Position numbers and translations under genes: made by a program. A model generated the notes under the pieces. It was not told where the DNA came from, ran no database searches, and saw only the letters and a list, made by a program, of their open reading frames with translations. Source: Tabrizicola soli (GTDB lineage: Bacteria; Pseudomonadota; Alphaproteobacteria; Rhodobacterales; Rhodobacteraceae). From it: a stretch of 64,000 nucleotides of DNA. Below, in pieces: positions 26,092-35,339 of this stretch. Positions within the stretch are counted from its first letter, which is position 1, and each line of letters opens with the position of its first letter. The DNA lies in contig NZ_JAEACP010000021.1 in the NCBI RefSeq assembly GCF_015999335.1, positions 1-64,000 on the forward strand, in the 5' to 3' direction.

Positions 26092-28056
26092 ATGTCTGAA
26101 CGACCAATCTCGGGGATCACGCGGCGCGGCCTTCTGGGGGCCACCGCAGGCGGTGCGGCGCTTGCGGGCGCCATCGGCGGCGGGCGTCTGGCGCTGGGCA
26201 CCGGCGCGGGTGTCGGCGCGCTTGCGCTGGGCAGCACCGCGGCCCTGGCCGCGGGCGAGGGCTTCAACATCGCGCCCGGCCAGCTTGACACCCATTACGG
26301 CTTCTGGTCCTCGGGCCAGACCGGCGAGATGCGCATCCTCGGCATCCCCTCGATGCGCGAGCTGATGCGGGTTCCGGTGTTCAACCGCTGCTCGGCCACC
26401 GGCTGGGGCGAGACCAATGAGTCGATCCGCATCCACCAGCGCACGATGACCGAGAAGACGAAGAAGCAGCTCGCGGCCAACGGCAAGAAGATCCACGACA
26501 ACGGCGACCTGCACCACGTCCACATGTCGTTCACCGACGGCAAGTACGACGGCAAGTACCTGTTCATGAACGACAAGGCGAACACCCGCGTCGCGCGGGT
26601 GCGCTGCGACGTGATGAAGACCGACGCGATCCTGGAAATCCCGAACGCCAAGGCGATCCACGGGATGCGGCCGCAGAAGGCCCCGATGACCAAGTACATC
26701 TTCTGCAACGGCGAGGACGAGGCGCCGCTGGTCAACGACGGCACCACGATGCAGGATGTCTCGACCTATGTGAACATCTTCACCGCCGTCGACGCCGAGG
26801 CGATGATGCCGGCCTGGCAGGTGATGGTCTCGGGCAACCTCGACAACTGCGACGCGGACTACGAGGGCAAGTGGGCCTTCTCGACCAGCTACAACTCGGA
26901 AATGGGCATGACGCTGGCCGACATGACCGCAGCCGAGATGGACCACGTCGTCGTCTTCAACATCGCGGCCATCGAGGCGGCGGTCGCGGCGGGCGAGGGG
27001 CAGGAACTGAACGGCGTGCGCGTGCTGGACGGCCGCAAGGATGCCAACAGCAACTTCACCCGCTACATCCCGATCGCCAACAACCCGCACGGCTGCAACA
27101 TGGCGCCGGACAAGAAGCACCTCTGCATTGCCGGCAAGCTTTCGCCCACCGTCACCGTGCTGGACGTGACCAAGTTCGACGCCCTGTTCGAGAAGCCCGC
27201 CGCCGAGGTCGATCTGCGCAGCGCCGTTGTCGCCGAGCCCGAGCTTGGCCTCGGCCCGCTGCACACCGCCTTTGACGGGCGCGGCAACGCCTATACCTCG
27301 CTGTTCCTGGACAGCCAGGTGGTGAAGTGGAACATCGAGGACGCGATCAAGGCCTATGCGGGCGAGCAGATCGACCCGATCAAGGACAAGCTGGACGTGC
27401 ATTACCAGCCCGGCCACCTCAAGACCGTGATGGGCGAGACGCTGGAAGCCGAGAACCAGTGGCTGGTCTGCCTCTGCAAGTTCTCGAAGGACCGCTTCCT
27501 GAACGTCGGTCCGCTGAAACCCGAGAACGACCAGCTGATCGACATCTCGGGCGACAAGATGGTCATCGTCCACGACGGCCCCAACTTCGCCGAGCCGCAC
27601 GACGCCATCGCCGTTGCAGCTTCGCGGATGACCAACATCCGTTCGACCTGGGACCGTCAGGACAAGATGTGGGCCGAAACCCGCGCCCAGGCCGAGGCGG
27701 ACGGGGTGAACCTGGACGACTGGCAGGACATGGTGATCCGCGACAAGGACGATCCGAAGAAGGTCCGGGTCTACATGACCAGCCAGGCGCCGAACTTTGC
27801 GCTGGAAAGCTTCACGGTCAAGGAAGGCGACGAGGTCACGGTCATCGTCACCAACCTGGATGACATCGACGACCTGACCCACGGCTTCACCATGGGCAAC
27901 CACGGTGTCGCGATGGAGGTCGGGCCGCAGGCGACCAGTTCGATCACCTTCGTTGCGGCGAATGCCGGGGTCTACTGGTACTACTGCCAGTGGTTCTGCC
28001 ACGCGCTTCACATGGAGATGCGCGGCCGGATGTTCGTGGAACCCTCGGGGGCATAA
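26092..28056 (+). CDS. nosZ: Nitrous oxide reductase, clade I (Tat-exported)
   Basis: A 654-residue periplasmic copper enzyme that reduces N2O to N2. A twin-arginine signal ([15 protein letters not shown]) marks clade I. The seven-bladed propeller carries the CuZ histidines, including DLHHVH (His141, His142, His144) and later [17 protein letters not shown] and AEPHDAI. The C-terminal cupredoxin holds CuA: His597, Cys632, Trp634, Cys636, His640 and Met643 ([13 protein letters not shown]). All expected ligands appear intact, so a working enzyme is predicted. AAGGGA six bases before the ATG is the ribosome site. The signal peptide is unusually long and Ala/Gly-rich. Confidence 0.98.
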   Translation: MSERPISGITRRGLLGATAGGAALAGAIGGGRLALGTGAGVGALALGSTAALAAGEGFNIAPGQLDTHYGFWSSGQTGEMRILGIPSMRELMRVPVFNRCSATGWGETNESIRIHQRTMTEKTKKQLAANGKKIHDNGDLHHVHMSFTDGKYDGKYLFMNDKANTRVARVRCDVMKTDAILEIPNAKAIHGMRPQKAPMTKYIFCNGEDEAPLVNDGTTMQDVSTYVNIFTAVDAEAMMPAWQVMVSGNLDNCDADYEGKWAFSTSYNSEMGMTLADMTAAEMDHVVVFNIAAIEAAVAAGEGQELNGVRVLDGRKDANSNFTRYIPIANNPHGCNMAPDKKHLCIAGKLSPTVTVLDVTKFDALFEKPAAEVDLRSAVVAEPELGLGPLHTAFDGRGNAYTSLFLDSQVVKWNIEDAIKAYAGEQIDPIKDKLDVHYQPGHLKTVMGETLEAENQWLVCLCKFSKDRFLNVGPLKPENDQLIDISGDKMVIVHDGPNFAEPHDAIAVAASRMTNIRSTWDRQDKMWAETRAQAEADGVNLDDWQDMVIRDKDDPKKVRVYMTSQAPNFALESFTVKEGDEVTVIVTNLDDIDDLTHGFTMGNHGVAMEVGPQATSSITFVAANAGVYWYYCQWFCHALHMEMRGRMFVEPSGA

Positions 28057-28060
28057 GACC

Positions 28061-29389
28061 ATGCGTGCGTGCCTGACCGCCCTTTTCGTCCTGCTCTCGG
28101 CGCCGCTTCAGGCCGCAGAGGTGCATGTCGCGCCGGGCCAGGGCACGCTTGCCTCAGCCATCGCCGGGGCCGAACCCGGCGATGTCCTCATCCTCTCTGG
28201 CGGGGCCTATCTTGGCCCCGTCACCATCGACCGGACCCTGACGATGCAGGGTGACGGCACGGCCACCATCGACGGGCAGGGGCAGGGGTCCGTCGTCACC
28301 ATCGACGCCGACGATGTGGTCCTGACCGGGCTGCATGTCACCGGCTCGGGCAAGGTGAACCAGGACCTCGACGCCGGGATCAAGATCCTGAAGGGCGCCG
28401 ACCGCGCGCGGATCGAGGGCAACCGGCTGACCGACAACATGCATGGCATCGACGTGCATGGCGGACTGGACAGCCTGGTGCGCGGCAACGCCATCGAGGG
28501 CCGCAAGAATCCGCGCATGAACGAGCGCGGCAACGGCATCTACATCTGGAACAGCCCCGGCACCGTGATCGAGGGCAACTCCGTCCGCTGGGGCCGTGAC
28601 GGGATCTTCTCGAACGCGTCGAAGACCGGGACCTACCGCAACAATCTGTTCCGCGACCTGCGCTTCGCCGTCCACTACATGTACACCCATGATTCCGAGG
28701 TTTCGGGCAACATCTCGATCGGCAACCATCTGGGCTTTGCCATCATGTTCTCGAACCGGGTCGTGGTGAAGGACAACCTTTCCCTCGGCGACCGCGAGCA
28801 TGGCGTGATGCTGAACTTCGCCAACAGCGCCGACGTGGCGGGCAACCTGGTGCGCGGCGGCACGAAGAAGTGCCTGTTCATCTACAACGCCCACAAGAAC
28901 CTGATCGCGAACAACCGCTTCCAGGACTGCGGCATCGGCATCCACTTCACCGCCGGGTCCGAGCGCAACATGCTGACCGGCAACGCCTTCATCGCCAACC
29001 AGGAGCAGGTGAAATACGTCGGCACCCGCTTCATGGAGTGGAGCTTCGAGGGCCGCGGCAACTACTGGTCCGACCATCCCGCCTTCGACCTCAATGGCGA
29101 CGGCATCGCTGACGGGGTCTATCGCCCGAACGACCTGATGGACCATATCCTCTGGTCGCAACCCGCCGCCGCGCTGCTGACCGGCTCTCCCGCCGTGCAA
29201 CTGGTGCGCTGGTCGCAGTCCTCGTTCCCGGCGATCCTGCCGGGCGGCGTGACCGACAGCCACCCGCTGATGCAACCCCTTACCATCCCGGTTCCCGACG
29301 ACATCGCCGCCATGGAGGCAGAGGTCGCCGGACGCTGGGCAAAAGGCAGTTACGATGACATCGACCTTGAAGATCTCGGCACTCACTAA
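28061..29389 (+). CDS. nosD: NosD, periplasmic copper-sulfur maturation protein
   Basis: A 442-residue periplasmic protein with a signal peptide ending near residue 19 (PLQAAEV). It is followed by repeated short strands typical of a right-handed parallel beta-helix (CASH/NosD repeats, about 80-320). NosD works with the ABC transporter NosFY to supply sulfur for the CuZ site of NosZ. It begins four bases after the nosZ stop and overlaps nosF by 35 bases. The beta-helix repeats are seen as recurring G-N-x-I/L patterns such as GNAIEG, GNSVRW and GNISIG. Confidence 0.95.
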   Translation: MRACLTALFVLLSAPLQAAEVHVAPGQGTLASAIAGAEPGDVLILSGGAYLGPVTIDRTLTMQGDGTATIDGQGQGSVVTIDADDVVLTGLHVTGSGKVNQDLDAGIKILKGADRARIEGNRLTDNMHGIDVHGGLDSLVRGNAIEGRKNPRMNERGNGIYIWNSPGTVIEGNSVRWGRDGIFSNASKTGTYRNNLFRDLRFAVHYMYTHDSEVSGNISIGNHLGFAIMFSNRVVVKDNLSLGDREHGVMLNFANSADVAGNLVRGGTKKCLFIYNAHKNLIANNRFQDCGIGIHFTAGSERNMLTGNAFIANQEQVKYVGTRFMEWSFEGRGNYWSDHPAFDLNGDGIADGVYRPNDLMDHILWSQPAAALLTGSPAVQLVRWSQSSFPAILPGGVTDSHPLMQPLTIPVPDDIAAMEAEVAGRWAKGSYDDIDLEDLGTH

Positions 29390-30251
29390 GCGGTTCGGCG
29401 ACCTTGCCGCGCTTGGCGGGGTCAGCCTGACCGTCGCCCCGGGCGAGCGGGTGGCGCTCCTGGGCCACAACGGCGCGGGCAAGTCGACGCTGATGAAGAT
29501 CATCCTCGGCCTGATTCCCGCGACGGGCGGCGAGGTCACGATCTGCGACGCGGCCCCCGGCTCGCCCGCCGCGCGCCGTGCCGTCGCCTATCTGCCGGAA
29601 AACGTGGCCTTCCACCCGGCCCTGACTGGCGAGGAACAGATCCGCCATTACCTTTCGCTGCGCGGCGAAAGCCCGTCGTTGGCCATGGGCCTGCTGGAGA
29701 AGGTGGGCCTGGGCCAGGCCGCCCGCCGCCGGATCGGCACCTATTCCAAGGGGATGCGCCAGCGGGTCGGCCTCGCCCAGGCGCTGATCGGCAACCCGCG
29801 CCTCCTGGTGCTGGACGAGCCGACCTCGGGCCTCGACCCCGTTTCCCGGCGCGAGTTCTATGCGCTCCTCGACGACCTTGCCGCGCAGGGGGCGTCGATC
29901 CTGCTGTCCTCGCACGCCCTGACGGAAGTCGAGGCGCGGACCGACCGCATCCTGATCCTGTCGCGGGGCCGCCTGGTGGCCGAAGGCACGCTTTCCGACC
30001 TGCGCCGCCGGGCCGACCTGCCGGTGACGATGCATGTCACCGCCCGCAACGGCTATGCCCCCGACATCGCCCGCGCGCTGCCCGGCGCGATCCTGGTGGA
30101 CGGCGCACTGCACCTGACCTGCGCCCAGACCGAAAAGCTCGAGACGCTGGGCCGCATCGCCGGGCTTGGCGACAAGGTGGCGGACCTCGAGGTCCTGCCG
30201 CCCAGCCTGGAAGACCTCTACTCCCATTTCAGCCAGCAGGGCGCGCAATGA
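29355..30251 (+). CDS. nosF: NosF, ABC ATPase for N2O reductase maturation
   Basis: A 298-residue ABC ATP-binding protein with Walker A GHNGAGKST (37-45), signature YSKGMRQR (130-137; the degenerate SKG form is usual in this subgroup), Walker B LLVLDEP (150-156) and switch His in SSHAL. It energises NosY. The start lies inside nosD and the end overlaps nosY by four bases, so all three are coupled. Residues after about 220 form a C-terminal regulatory extension. Confidence 0.95.
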   Translation: MTSTLKISALTKRFGDLAALGGVSLTVAPGERVALLGHNGAGKSTLMKIILGLIPATGGEVTICDAAPGSPAARRAVAYLPENVAFHPALTGEEQIRHYLSLRGESPSLAMGLLEKVGLGQAARRRIGTYSKGMRQRVGLAQALIGNPRLLVLDEPTSGLDPVSRREFYALLDDLAAQGASILLSSHALTEVEARTDRILILSRGRLVAEGTLSDLRRRADLPVTMHVTARNGYAPDIARALPGAILVDGALHLTCAQTEKLETLGRIAGLGDKVADLEVLPPSLEDLYSHFSQQGAQ

Positions 30252-31069
30252 ACCGGATCCTCTCCACCGCCGGGACCGAGTTCCGCATCGCCCTTCGCAA
30301 CCGCTGGGTCGCCATCGCGCTGGTCCTGATGGCGGTCTTTTCGCTGGTCCTGTCGCTGGCCGGGTCCGCGCCCACCGGCGGCCTTGGCGTCGACCGGCTG
30401 TCCGTCACCGTGGCCTCGCTGACCTCGCTCTCGGTCTACCTGATCCCGCTTCTCGCCCTTTTGATGAGCTTCGACGCCATCGCCGGCGAATCCGAACGCG
30501 GCACCCTGTCGCTTCTCCTCGCCTATCCCATCGCGCGCGAGGAAATCCTGCTCGGCAAGCTGGTCGCCCATCTGGCGATCCTGACGCTGGCCGTCCTTCT
30601 TGGCCACGGCCTTGCCGCCGGCGTGGCGATCGCCACCGACGAGAACGCGCTTGCGGGCCTGCCCGCGCTGTTCCGGCTCAGCTGGTCCTCGGTCCTGCTT
30701 GGCGCGACCTTCCTTGGCGCAGGCTATGCGCTGTCCGCGCTCTCGCGCCGTCCCTCCGGTGCGGCCGGGCTGGCGATCGGCCTCTGGCTGGGGCTTGTCG
30801 TCCTTTACGACCTCGCGCTTCTTTCGGCGATCGTCGCGGACAACGGCGGCTGGTTCACCACCGATGCCTTCCCCGTCGCGCTTCTCGCCAACCCGGCCGA
30901 CGCTTTCCGCCTGTTCAACCTCACCGCCTCGGGCGCCACCGCCGCCGCGGCCGGGGTGGGCGGGGCGGCCGATGCCATCCCGCTCTGGCAATCGCTGTCC
31001 TCCGTCCTTATCTGGCCGTTTGCCGCCCTCGCCCTGGCCGCTGCCGCCTTCCGAAAGGTCACGCCATGA
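30248..31069 (+). CDS. nosY: NosY, ABC permease for N2O reductase maturation
   Basis: A 273-residue membrane protein with six predicted helices of the ABC-2 type, matching NosY. The segment DAIAGESERGTLSLLLAYPI is the coupling-helix motif of this permease class. With NosF and NosD it forms the machinery that completes the CuZ cluster of NosZ. It is coupled by ATGA overlaps to nosF upstream and nosL downstream. Confidence 0.95.
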   Translation: MNRILSTAGTEFRIALRNRWVAIALVLMAVFSLVLSLAGSAPTGGLGVDRLSVTVASLTSLSVYLIPLLALLMSFDAIAGESERGTLSLLLAYPIAREEILLGKLVAHLAILTLAVLLGHGLAAGVAIATDENALAGLPALFRLSWSSVLLGATFLGAGYALSALSRRPSGAAGLAIGLWLGLVVLYDLALLSAIVADNGGWFTTDAFPVALLANPADAFRLFNLTASGATAAAAGVGGAADAIPLWQSLSSVLIWPFAALALAAAAFRKVTP

Positions 31070-31620
31070 AACGCGCCCTGCTGTTCGTCCTTGCCCTTGC
31101 CGCCTGTCAGGACGAGGTGGCGCAGAACACCGACCCGCTCGCCCTCACCCCCGAGACCATCGGCCATTTCTGCCAGATGAACCTGCTGGAGCATGAGGGT
31201 CCGAAAGGGCAGGTGCATCTCGAGGGCCTGCCCGGCGCGCCGCTGTTCTTCAGCCAGGTGAGCGATACCGTGGCCTACCTCCGCCTGCCCGAGCAGACGC
31301 ACAAGGTCCTTGCCATCTATGTCAGCGACATGGGTGCCGAAGGTGCGACCTGGCAGGAACCGGGCGCTGCGAACTGGATCGACGCCACCACCGCGCATTA
31401 TGTCGTGGGCGGCGATCTTCCCGGTGGCATGGGCGCGCCCGAGATCGCGCCCTTTGCCGAACTTGCCGATGCCCAGGCCTTTGCCGCAGAACATGGTGGC
31501 AATGTGATGGGCCTGAAGGATATCCCCGACAGCGCCGTGATCGCCCCGATGCCCGAGGCCGGCGGCGACGACGACTATTCCCGCCGCCTCAAGGCGCTCT
31601 CCGACAAGACTGGAGGCTGA
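31066..31620 (+). CDS. nosL: NosL, copper-binding lipoprotein chaperone
   Basis: A 184-residue outer- or periplasm-facing lipoprotein. The lipobox LAAC places the modified cysteine at residue 14. The copper-binding Cys-x-Met pair is visible in HFCQMNL, and further Met residues follow (YVSDMG, NVMGLKD). NosL delivers Cu(I) for assembly of CuA and CuZ in NosZ. The ATG overlaps the nosY stop. The C-terminal acidic GGDDDYSRR tail is unremarkable. Confidence 0.93.
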   Translation: MKRALLFVLALAACQDEVAQNTDPLALTPETIGHFCQMNLLEHEGPKGQVHLEGLPGAPLFFSQVSDTVAYLRLPEQTHKVLAIYVSDMGAEGATWQEPGAANWIDATTAHYVVGGDLPGGMGAPEIAPFAELADAQAFAAEHGGNVMGLKDIPDSAVIAPMPEAGGDDDYSRRLKALSDKTGG

Positions 31621-31621
31621 C

Positions 31622-32518
31622 ATGCTGACCCGCCGCCGCTTCATCGCGATTTCCGCCGCCCTTGCGCCCACGATGGCGCTGGGACGCAGCCCCGACCTGC
31701 ATGTCGAGACCGGCATCGCGTTGGGCGCGACCGTGACGCTGCGCCTGCAGCACCCCGAGGCCCCGCGCCTTGCCGCCCTCGCGATGGACGAGATCCGGCG
31801 GCTGGAACAGGTGTTCTCGCTTTATCGGCCCGAGTCGTCGCTGGTCCGGCTGAACCGCGAGGCCAGGCTCGAGGCGCCGCCTTTCGAACTGCTGGACTGC
31901 CTCACCCTCGCCGCCTCGGTGCATCGTGCCAGCGGCGGCAGCTTCGACCCGACGGTCCAGCCGCTCTGGCTGGCCGAGGCTGGGGCCCTGACCCGCGGCA
32001 CGTCCTTGACCGAGGCCGAGCGGGCGCAAGTCCGCGTGCTGATCGGCTGGGAGGGCGTGACCCTTGCGCCCGAGGCGATCACACTGCGTCCCGGCATGGC
32101 GCTGACGCTGAACGGCATCGCCCAGGGCTTCATCGCCGACCGGGTGGCGGCGCTTCTGGAAAGCCACGGCCTGACCCGCGCCCTGATCGACACCGGCGAG
32201 ATGCGCGCCCTTCCCGAGGGCGACTGGCCGGTGAAGCTGGCCTCGGGCGGGGGGATCAGCCTGCGGGACCGGGCTCTGGCGACCTCGGCGCCGCTGGGCA
32301 TGACCTTCGGCGGTGACGGGGTGACCAGCCACATCCTCGACCCTCGAACCGGCCGTCCCCTGCGCTCGGCCTGGCAATCGGTCTCGATCTCGGCCCCCTC
32401 GGCGGCGCTGGCCGATGCGCTTTCGACTTCGGCCTGCCTGATGGACAGCCGCGTGGCGATGGACGGGCTTTGCGCCAGCTTCCCGGAGGCCAGGGTCGAG
32501 GTCGCCGTGGCCGCCTGA
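31622..32518 (+). CDS. nosX: NosX, ApbE-type FAD:protein FMN transferase
   Basis: A 298-residue ApbE-family protein with an RR-containing export signal (LTRRRFIAISAALAP). ApbE enzymes transfer FMN from FAD to a Thr in the (S/T)GAT-type motif of a target protein; in this operon NosR carries that motif. Conserved features include EQVFSLYRPESSLVRLN, SGGSFDPTVQPLW, LNGIAQGFIADRV and DTGEMRA. GGAGG before the ATG lies inside nosL. It is the last gene of the nos operon and ends two bases before the convergent regulator gene. Confidence 0.93.
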   Translation: MLTRRRFIAISAALAPTMALGRSPDLHVETGIALGATVTLRLQHPEAPRLAALAMDEIRRLEQVFSLYRPESSLVRLNREARLEAPPFELLDCLTLAASVHRASGGSFDPTVQPLWLAEAGALTRGTSLTEAERAQVRVLIGWEGVTLAPEAITLRPGMALTLNGIAQGFIADRVAALLESHGLTRALIDTGEMRALPEGDWPVKLASGGGISLRDRALATSAPLGMTFGGDGVTSHILDPRTGRPLRSAWQSVSISAPSAALADALSTSACLMDSRVAMDGLCASFPEARVEVAVAA

Positions 32519-32520
32519 AG

Positions 32521-33132
32521 TCAGGCGGTTTTCGCGCCATAGCCGCTGGGCGGCGAGATGATCCATTGCACGGTGGCGATACGCGTCCCGCAGTTCACCG
32601 TGCGATGCGGTGTGGACGAGGCATATTCGATGCAGTCGCCTTCCGACAACCTGTGGATCTCCTCGGCGAGATGCAGCTCGACCTCGCCCGCGATCACCAG
32701 CATCATCTCATGGCTGTCGCCGTGGGTGTATTGCTCGGGCCCGGTCGAGCCACCCACGTCGAACTCGCCGACGAAAACCTCGAAATCCTGGATCGGCCGC
32801 TGCGAGAGCAGCATCTTGCGATAGCCCGCCGCCTCGGGCCAGGAGGGCCGCTCGGCCTTGCGCAGGACGCGGTGGGTCGAGCGGGGGCGGTCGTCGAACA
32901 GGTCGGCGATCGAGATGTCCAGCGCATTCGCGATCCGCATCAGCGTCGAGGTTGTGGCCCCCGTCGCACCCCGTTCAAGCTGGCTGAGGAACGAGGCCGT
33001 GGTTCCCGACAGTTCTCCCAGTTGGCGCAGCGACAGACGCCGGGCCTGACGGAACCGCTTCACCCGTCGCGCCAGGATGTCCAGCTCGGGCGTGGCGGGG
33101 TCTTCCCCAGCAGGCATGACAGTTTCCGCCAT
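32521..33132 (-). CDS. Cro/C1-type HTH regulator with C-terminal cupin
   Basis: A 203-residue two-domain regulator. Residues 20-78 form an XRE helix-turn-helix (LSLRQLGELSGTTASFLSQL). Residues about 118-190 form a cupin with HEMMLVIAGEVELHL and DCIEYASSTPHR. This architecture is shared with PuuR, which represses putrescine catabolism, and with many amino-acid regulators. It is divergent from a polyamine-type ABC transporter and oxidoreductase operon, so it most likely controls that operon in response to an amine. ATG 33132 has GGAG six bases upstream; longer starts add a weak 30-residue tail. Confidence 0.85.
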   Translation of the reverse strand: MAETVMPAGEDPATPELDILARRVKRFRQARRLSLRQLGELSGTTASFLSQLERGATGATTSTLMRIANALDISIADLFDDRPRSTHRVLRKAERPSWPEAAGYRKMLLSQRPIQDFEVFVGEFDVGGSTGPEQYTHGDSHEMMLVIAGEVELHLAEEIHRLSEGDCIEYASSTPHRTVNCGTRIATVQWIISPPSGYGAKTA

Positions 33133-33247
33133 CGTCAACTCCGTTCCGGGGGCCGGCACCCGATGTTCCGGCGCTGCCATGGCAGCTTGCCGGCAGGTAG
33201 GGTGCGAACCTTCGTCGGTCAATTCTCAATTCAGGATCCGCTTGATT

Positions 33248-33278
33248 TGTGTACAGCGCTTCTTTACGCTGTGTAAAG
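33248..33278. promoter_or_regulatory. Candidate operator for the HTH-cupin regulator
   Basis: Two direct repeats, TGTGTACAG (33248-33256) and TGTGTAAAG (33270-33278), lie 22 bp (about two helical turns) apart. They frame an inverted repeat ACAGCG (33253-33258)/CGCTGT (33267-33272). The site is in the divergent gap, about 100 bp before the transporter start. No binding evidence exists; the assignment rests on symmetry and place. Confidence 0.4.
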
Positions 33279-33377
33279 TTACTTGAACGGGCTGCGAACG
33301 TCAGGCGGCAGGTTCGGGAGCCGAAGGACAGAACGATGGCACCCAGAAGGGCGCAGGACAACCAACGGAGGATGCTG

Positions 33378-34451
33378 ATGAAACGGACTGCAAAGGTCGC
33401 GCTGCAAGCGGGCCTGTTGATGACGATCGGTCTTGCGGCCCAGGCCCAGGACGCGCCGGTTGCCGGCGAAGTGGCCGAGGGCTCGCTGGCCGGCAAGACG
33501 CTGACCTTCGTCTCCTACGGCGGGATCTACCAGGACGGGCAGATCGCCTCGCTGCAGGATTTCGTCACCAAGTCGGGCGTCACCCTGCTGTCGGACGGAC
33601 CGACCGAGGTCGCCAAGATCCAGGCCCAGGTCGAATCGGGCGACGTGCAGTGGGATGTGGTCGATACCGGCACGCTCACGCCCTATGTCTATTGCGGAAC
33701 GCTGTTCCAGAAGCTGGACCTGACGAAGATCGACACCTCGAACATCCCCGAGGGTCAGGTCGGCGAATGTTCGGTTCCGGCGATGAACTACGGCACCGTG
33801 CTGATGTACAAGAAGTCCACCTATGGCGACAACCCGCCGAAGGGCTGGGCCGATTTCTTCGACACCGAGAACTTCCCCGGCACCCGCGCGATGCCCGGCG
33901 ATTCCGAGCCCGACACCACCCTGGTCGAGATCGCGCTTCTGGCCGACGGCGTGCCGAAGGACCAGCTTTTCCCGGCCGACGTCGACCGCGCGCTGAACAA
34001 GTTCCGTGGTCTGGGCGAAGACCTGATCTTCTGGAAGACCGGCGCGGAATCGCAGCAAATGATGGAATCGGGCGAGGCCGACATGGTCATCGCCTGGTCG
34101 GGCCGCGCCATGGCCGCCCAGAAGAACGGGGCCGAGTACGAGCCGGTCTGGCAGGACTGGATCGTCGTCATGGACCAGTTGACGATCCCGGTCGGCGTCA
34201 AGGACCCCGACGCCTCCTATGCGCTGATCAACGCCGCCATCGGCAAACGCGCGCAGGAGATCATGACCGAGCAGACCTCCTACTCGCCGATCCACAAGGA
34301 CGCGCAGCCGCAGGTGGACGAGCTGCTGCAGAAATGGCTGACCAACACGCCTGAAAAGGTCGCGATGGGCTATCAGCAGAACATCCCCTACTGGATCGAG
34401 AACTACGACGAGGTCGAGACCAAGTGGGGCGAGTTCATCGCCGGGAACTGA
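33378..34451 (+). CDS. Polyamine-type ABC transporter substrate-binding protein
   Basis: A 357-residue periplasmic binding protein (PotD/SBP_bac_8 class) with a signal peptide ending near AAQAQDAP (about residue 22). Typical segments are LTFVSYGGIYQDGQ, GDVQWDVVDTGT and YGTVLMYKKSTYGDNPPKGW, as in putrescine/spermidine binding proteins. The exact ligand cannot be assigned. ATG 33378 has GGAGG six bases before it; an ATG at 33372 overlaps that site. It heads a six-gene operon with two permeases, an ATPase, an FAD oxidoreductase and a cupin. Confidence 0.9.
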   Translation: MKRTAKVALQAGLLMTIGLAAQAQDAPVAGEVAEGSLAGKTLTFVSYGGIYQDGQIASLQDFVTKSGVTLLSDGPTEVAKIQAQVESGDVQWDVVDTGTLTPYVYCGTLFQKLDLTKIDTSNIPEGQVGECSVPAMNYGTVLMYKKSTYGDNPPKGWADFFDTENFPGTRAMPGDSEPDTTLVEIALLADGVPKDQLFPADVDRALNKFRGLGEDLIFWKTGAESQQMMESGEADMVIAWSGRAMAAQKNGAEYEPVWQDWIVVMDQLTIPVGVKDPDASYALINAAIGKRAQEIMTEQTSYSPIHKDAQPQVDELLQKWLTNTPEKVAMGYQQNIPYWIENYDEVETKWGEFIAGN

Positions 34452-34505
34452 TCCCTTCGGCGGGGCCGCATCGACGGCCCCGCCCTTCCGCCCGAAAGTA
34501 CCGCG

Positions 34506-35339
34506 ATGCCCAAGCTTCTCCGCCAACCGGCCTGGCTGGTGCTGCCCGCGATCCTTCTGCTTGTGGTTGCGCTGGGCTACCCGCTCCTCCAGGTGGTGAT
34601 CCGCAGCTTCACCGACCCCGAGCCGGGCCTTGGCAACTATACCTGGTTCTTCAGCCGTCCGGTGAACATGACCGTGTTCTGGCGCACCTTCGAGGTCGCG
34701 GGCTGGGTCACTGTCCTGTGCCTCGTGCTGGGCTATCCCTACGCCTGGCTGATGACGGCGGTGGGGCCGAACATGCGGTTGCTGCTGATCCTCTGCGTGC
34801 TGGTCCCCTTCTGGGTCTCGGGCGTGGTGCGGACGCTGGCCTGGGTGATCCTGCTGCAGGACTCGGGCGTCATCAACAAGGTCATCATGGCGCTGGGGTT
34901 CGAGAAGGTGCGGCTGATCCGTACCCAGACCGGCGTGATCATCGGCATGACCCAGGTCCTGCTGCCCTTCATGATCATGCCGCTTTACGCCGTCATGCGC
35001 GGCATCGACCTGCGCCTTGTGCAGGCGGCGCGCAGCCTTGGCGCGCGGCCGGTGCTGGCCTTCCTCCAGGTCTACCTGCCGCTGTCGCTGCCGGGCGTAT
35101 TCGGCGGCGCGGTGATCGTCTTCATCCTCGGCCTTGGTTTCTACATCACGCCCGCGCTTCTGGGCGGGCCGCGGGCCACCATGCTGTCCACGCTGGCGCA
35201 GCAACAGGTTCTGCAACAGCTGAACTGGGGCAAGGGCGGGGCCATGGGGGTCATTCTCCTCGCCTCGACTCTGGTGCTGCTGGCCATCGCGGCCCGCTTC
35301 ACCCGCCGGCGCTATCAGATTTCCGGGGGCAGCAAGTGA
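34506..35339 (+). CDS. ABC transporter permease, PotB/PotH-like
   Basis: A 277-residue inner-membrane permease with six helices. The EAA-type loop RGIDLRLVQAARSLGARP (about 165-182) contacts the ATPase. It belongs to the first permease type of polyamine importers (PotB/PotH). It lies 54 bases after the binding-protein gene and overlaps the second permease gene by four bases. Confidence 0.92.
   Translation: MPKLLRQPAWLVLPAILLLVVALGYPLLQVVIRSFTDPEPGLGNYTWFFSRPVNMTVFWRTFEVAGWVTVLCLVLGYPYAWLMTAVGPNMRLLLILCVLVPFWVSGVVRTLAWVILLQDSGVINKVIMALGFEKVRLIRTQTGVIIGMTQVLLPFMIMPLYAVMRGIDLRLVQAARSLGARPVLAFLQVYLPLSLPGVFGGAVIVFILGLGFYITPALLGGPRATMLSTLAQQQVLQQLNWGKGGAMGVILLASTLVLLAIAARFTRRRYQISGGSK

Noticed and set aside
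24367-28062. Very long minus-strand open frame (over 1200 codons) opposite nosR and nosZ
   Set aside because: It is antisense to two clear genes, His/Arg/Gln-rich with no domain, and arises from the codon bias of GC-rich DNA.
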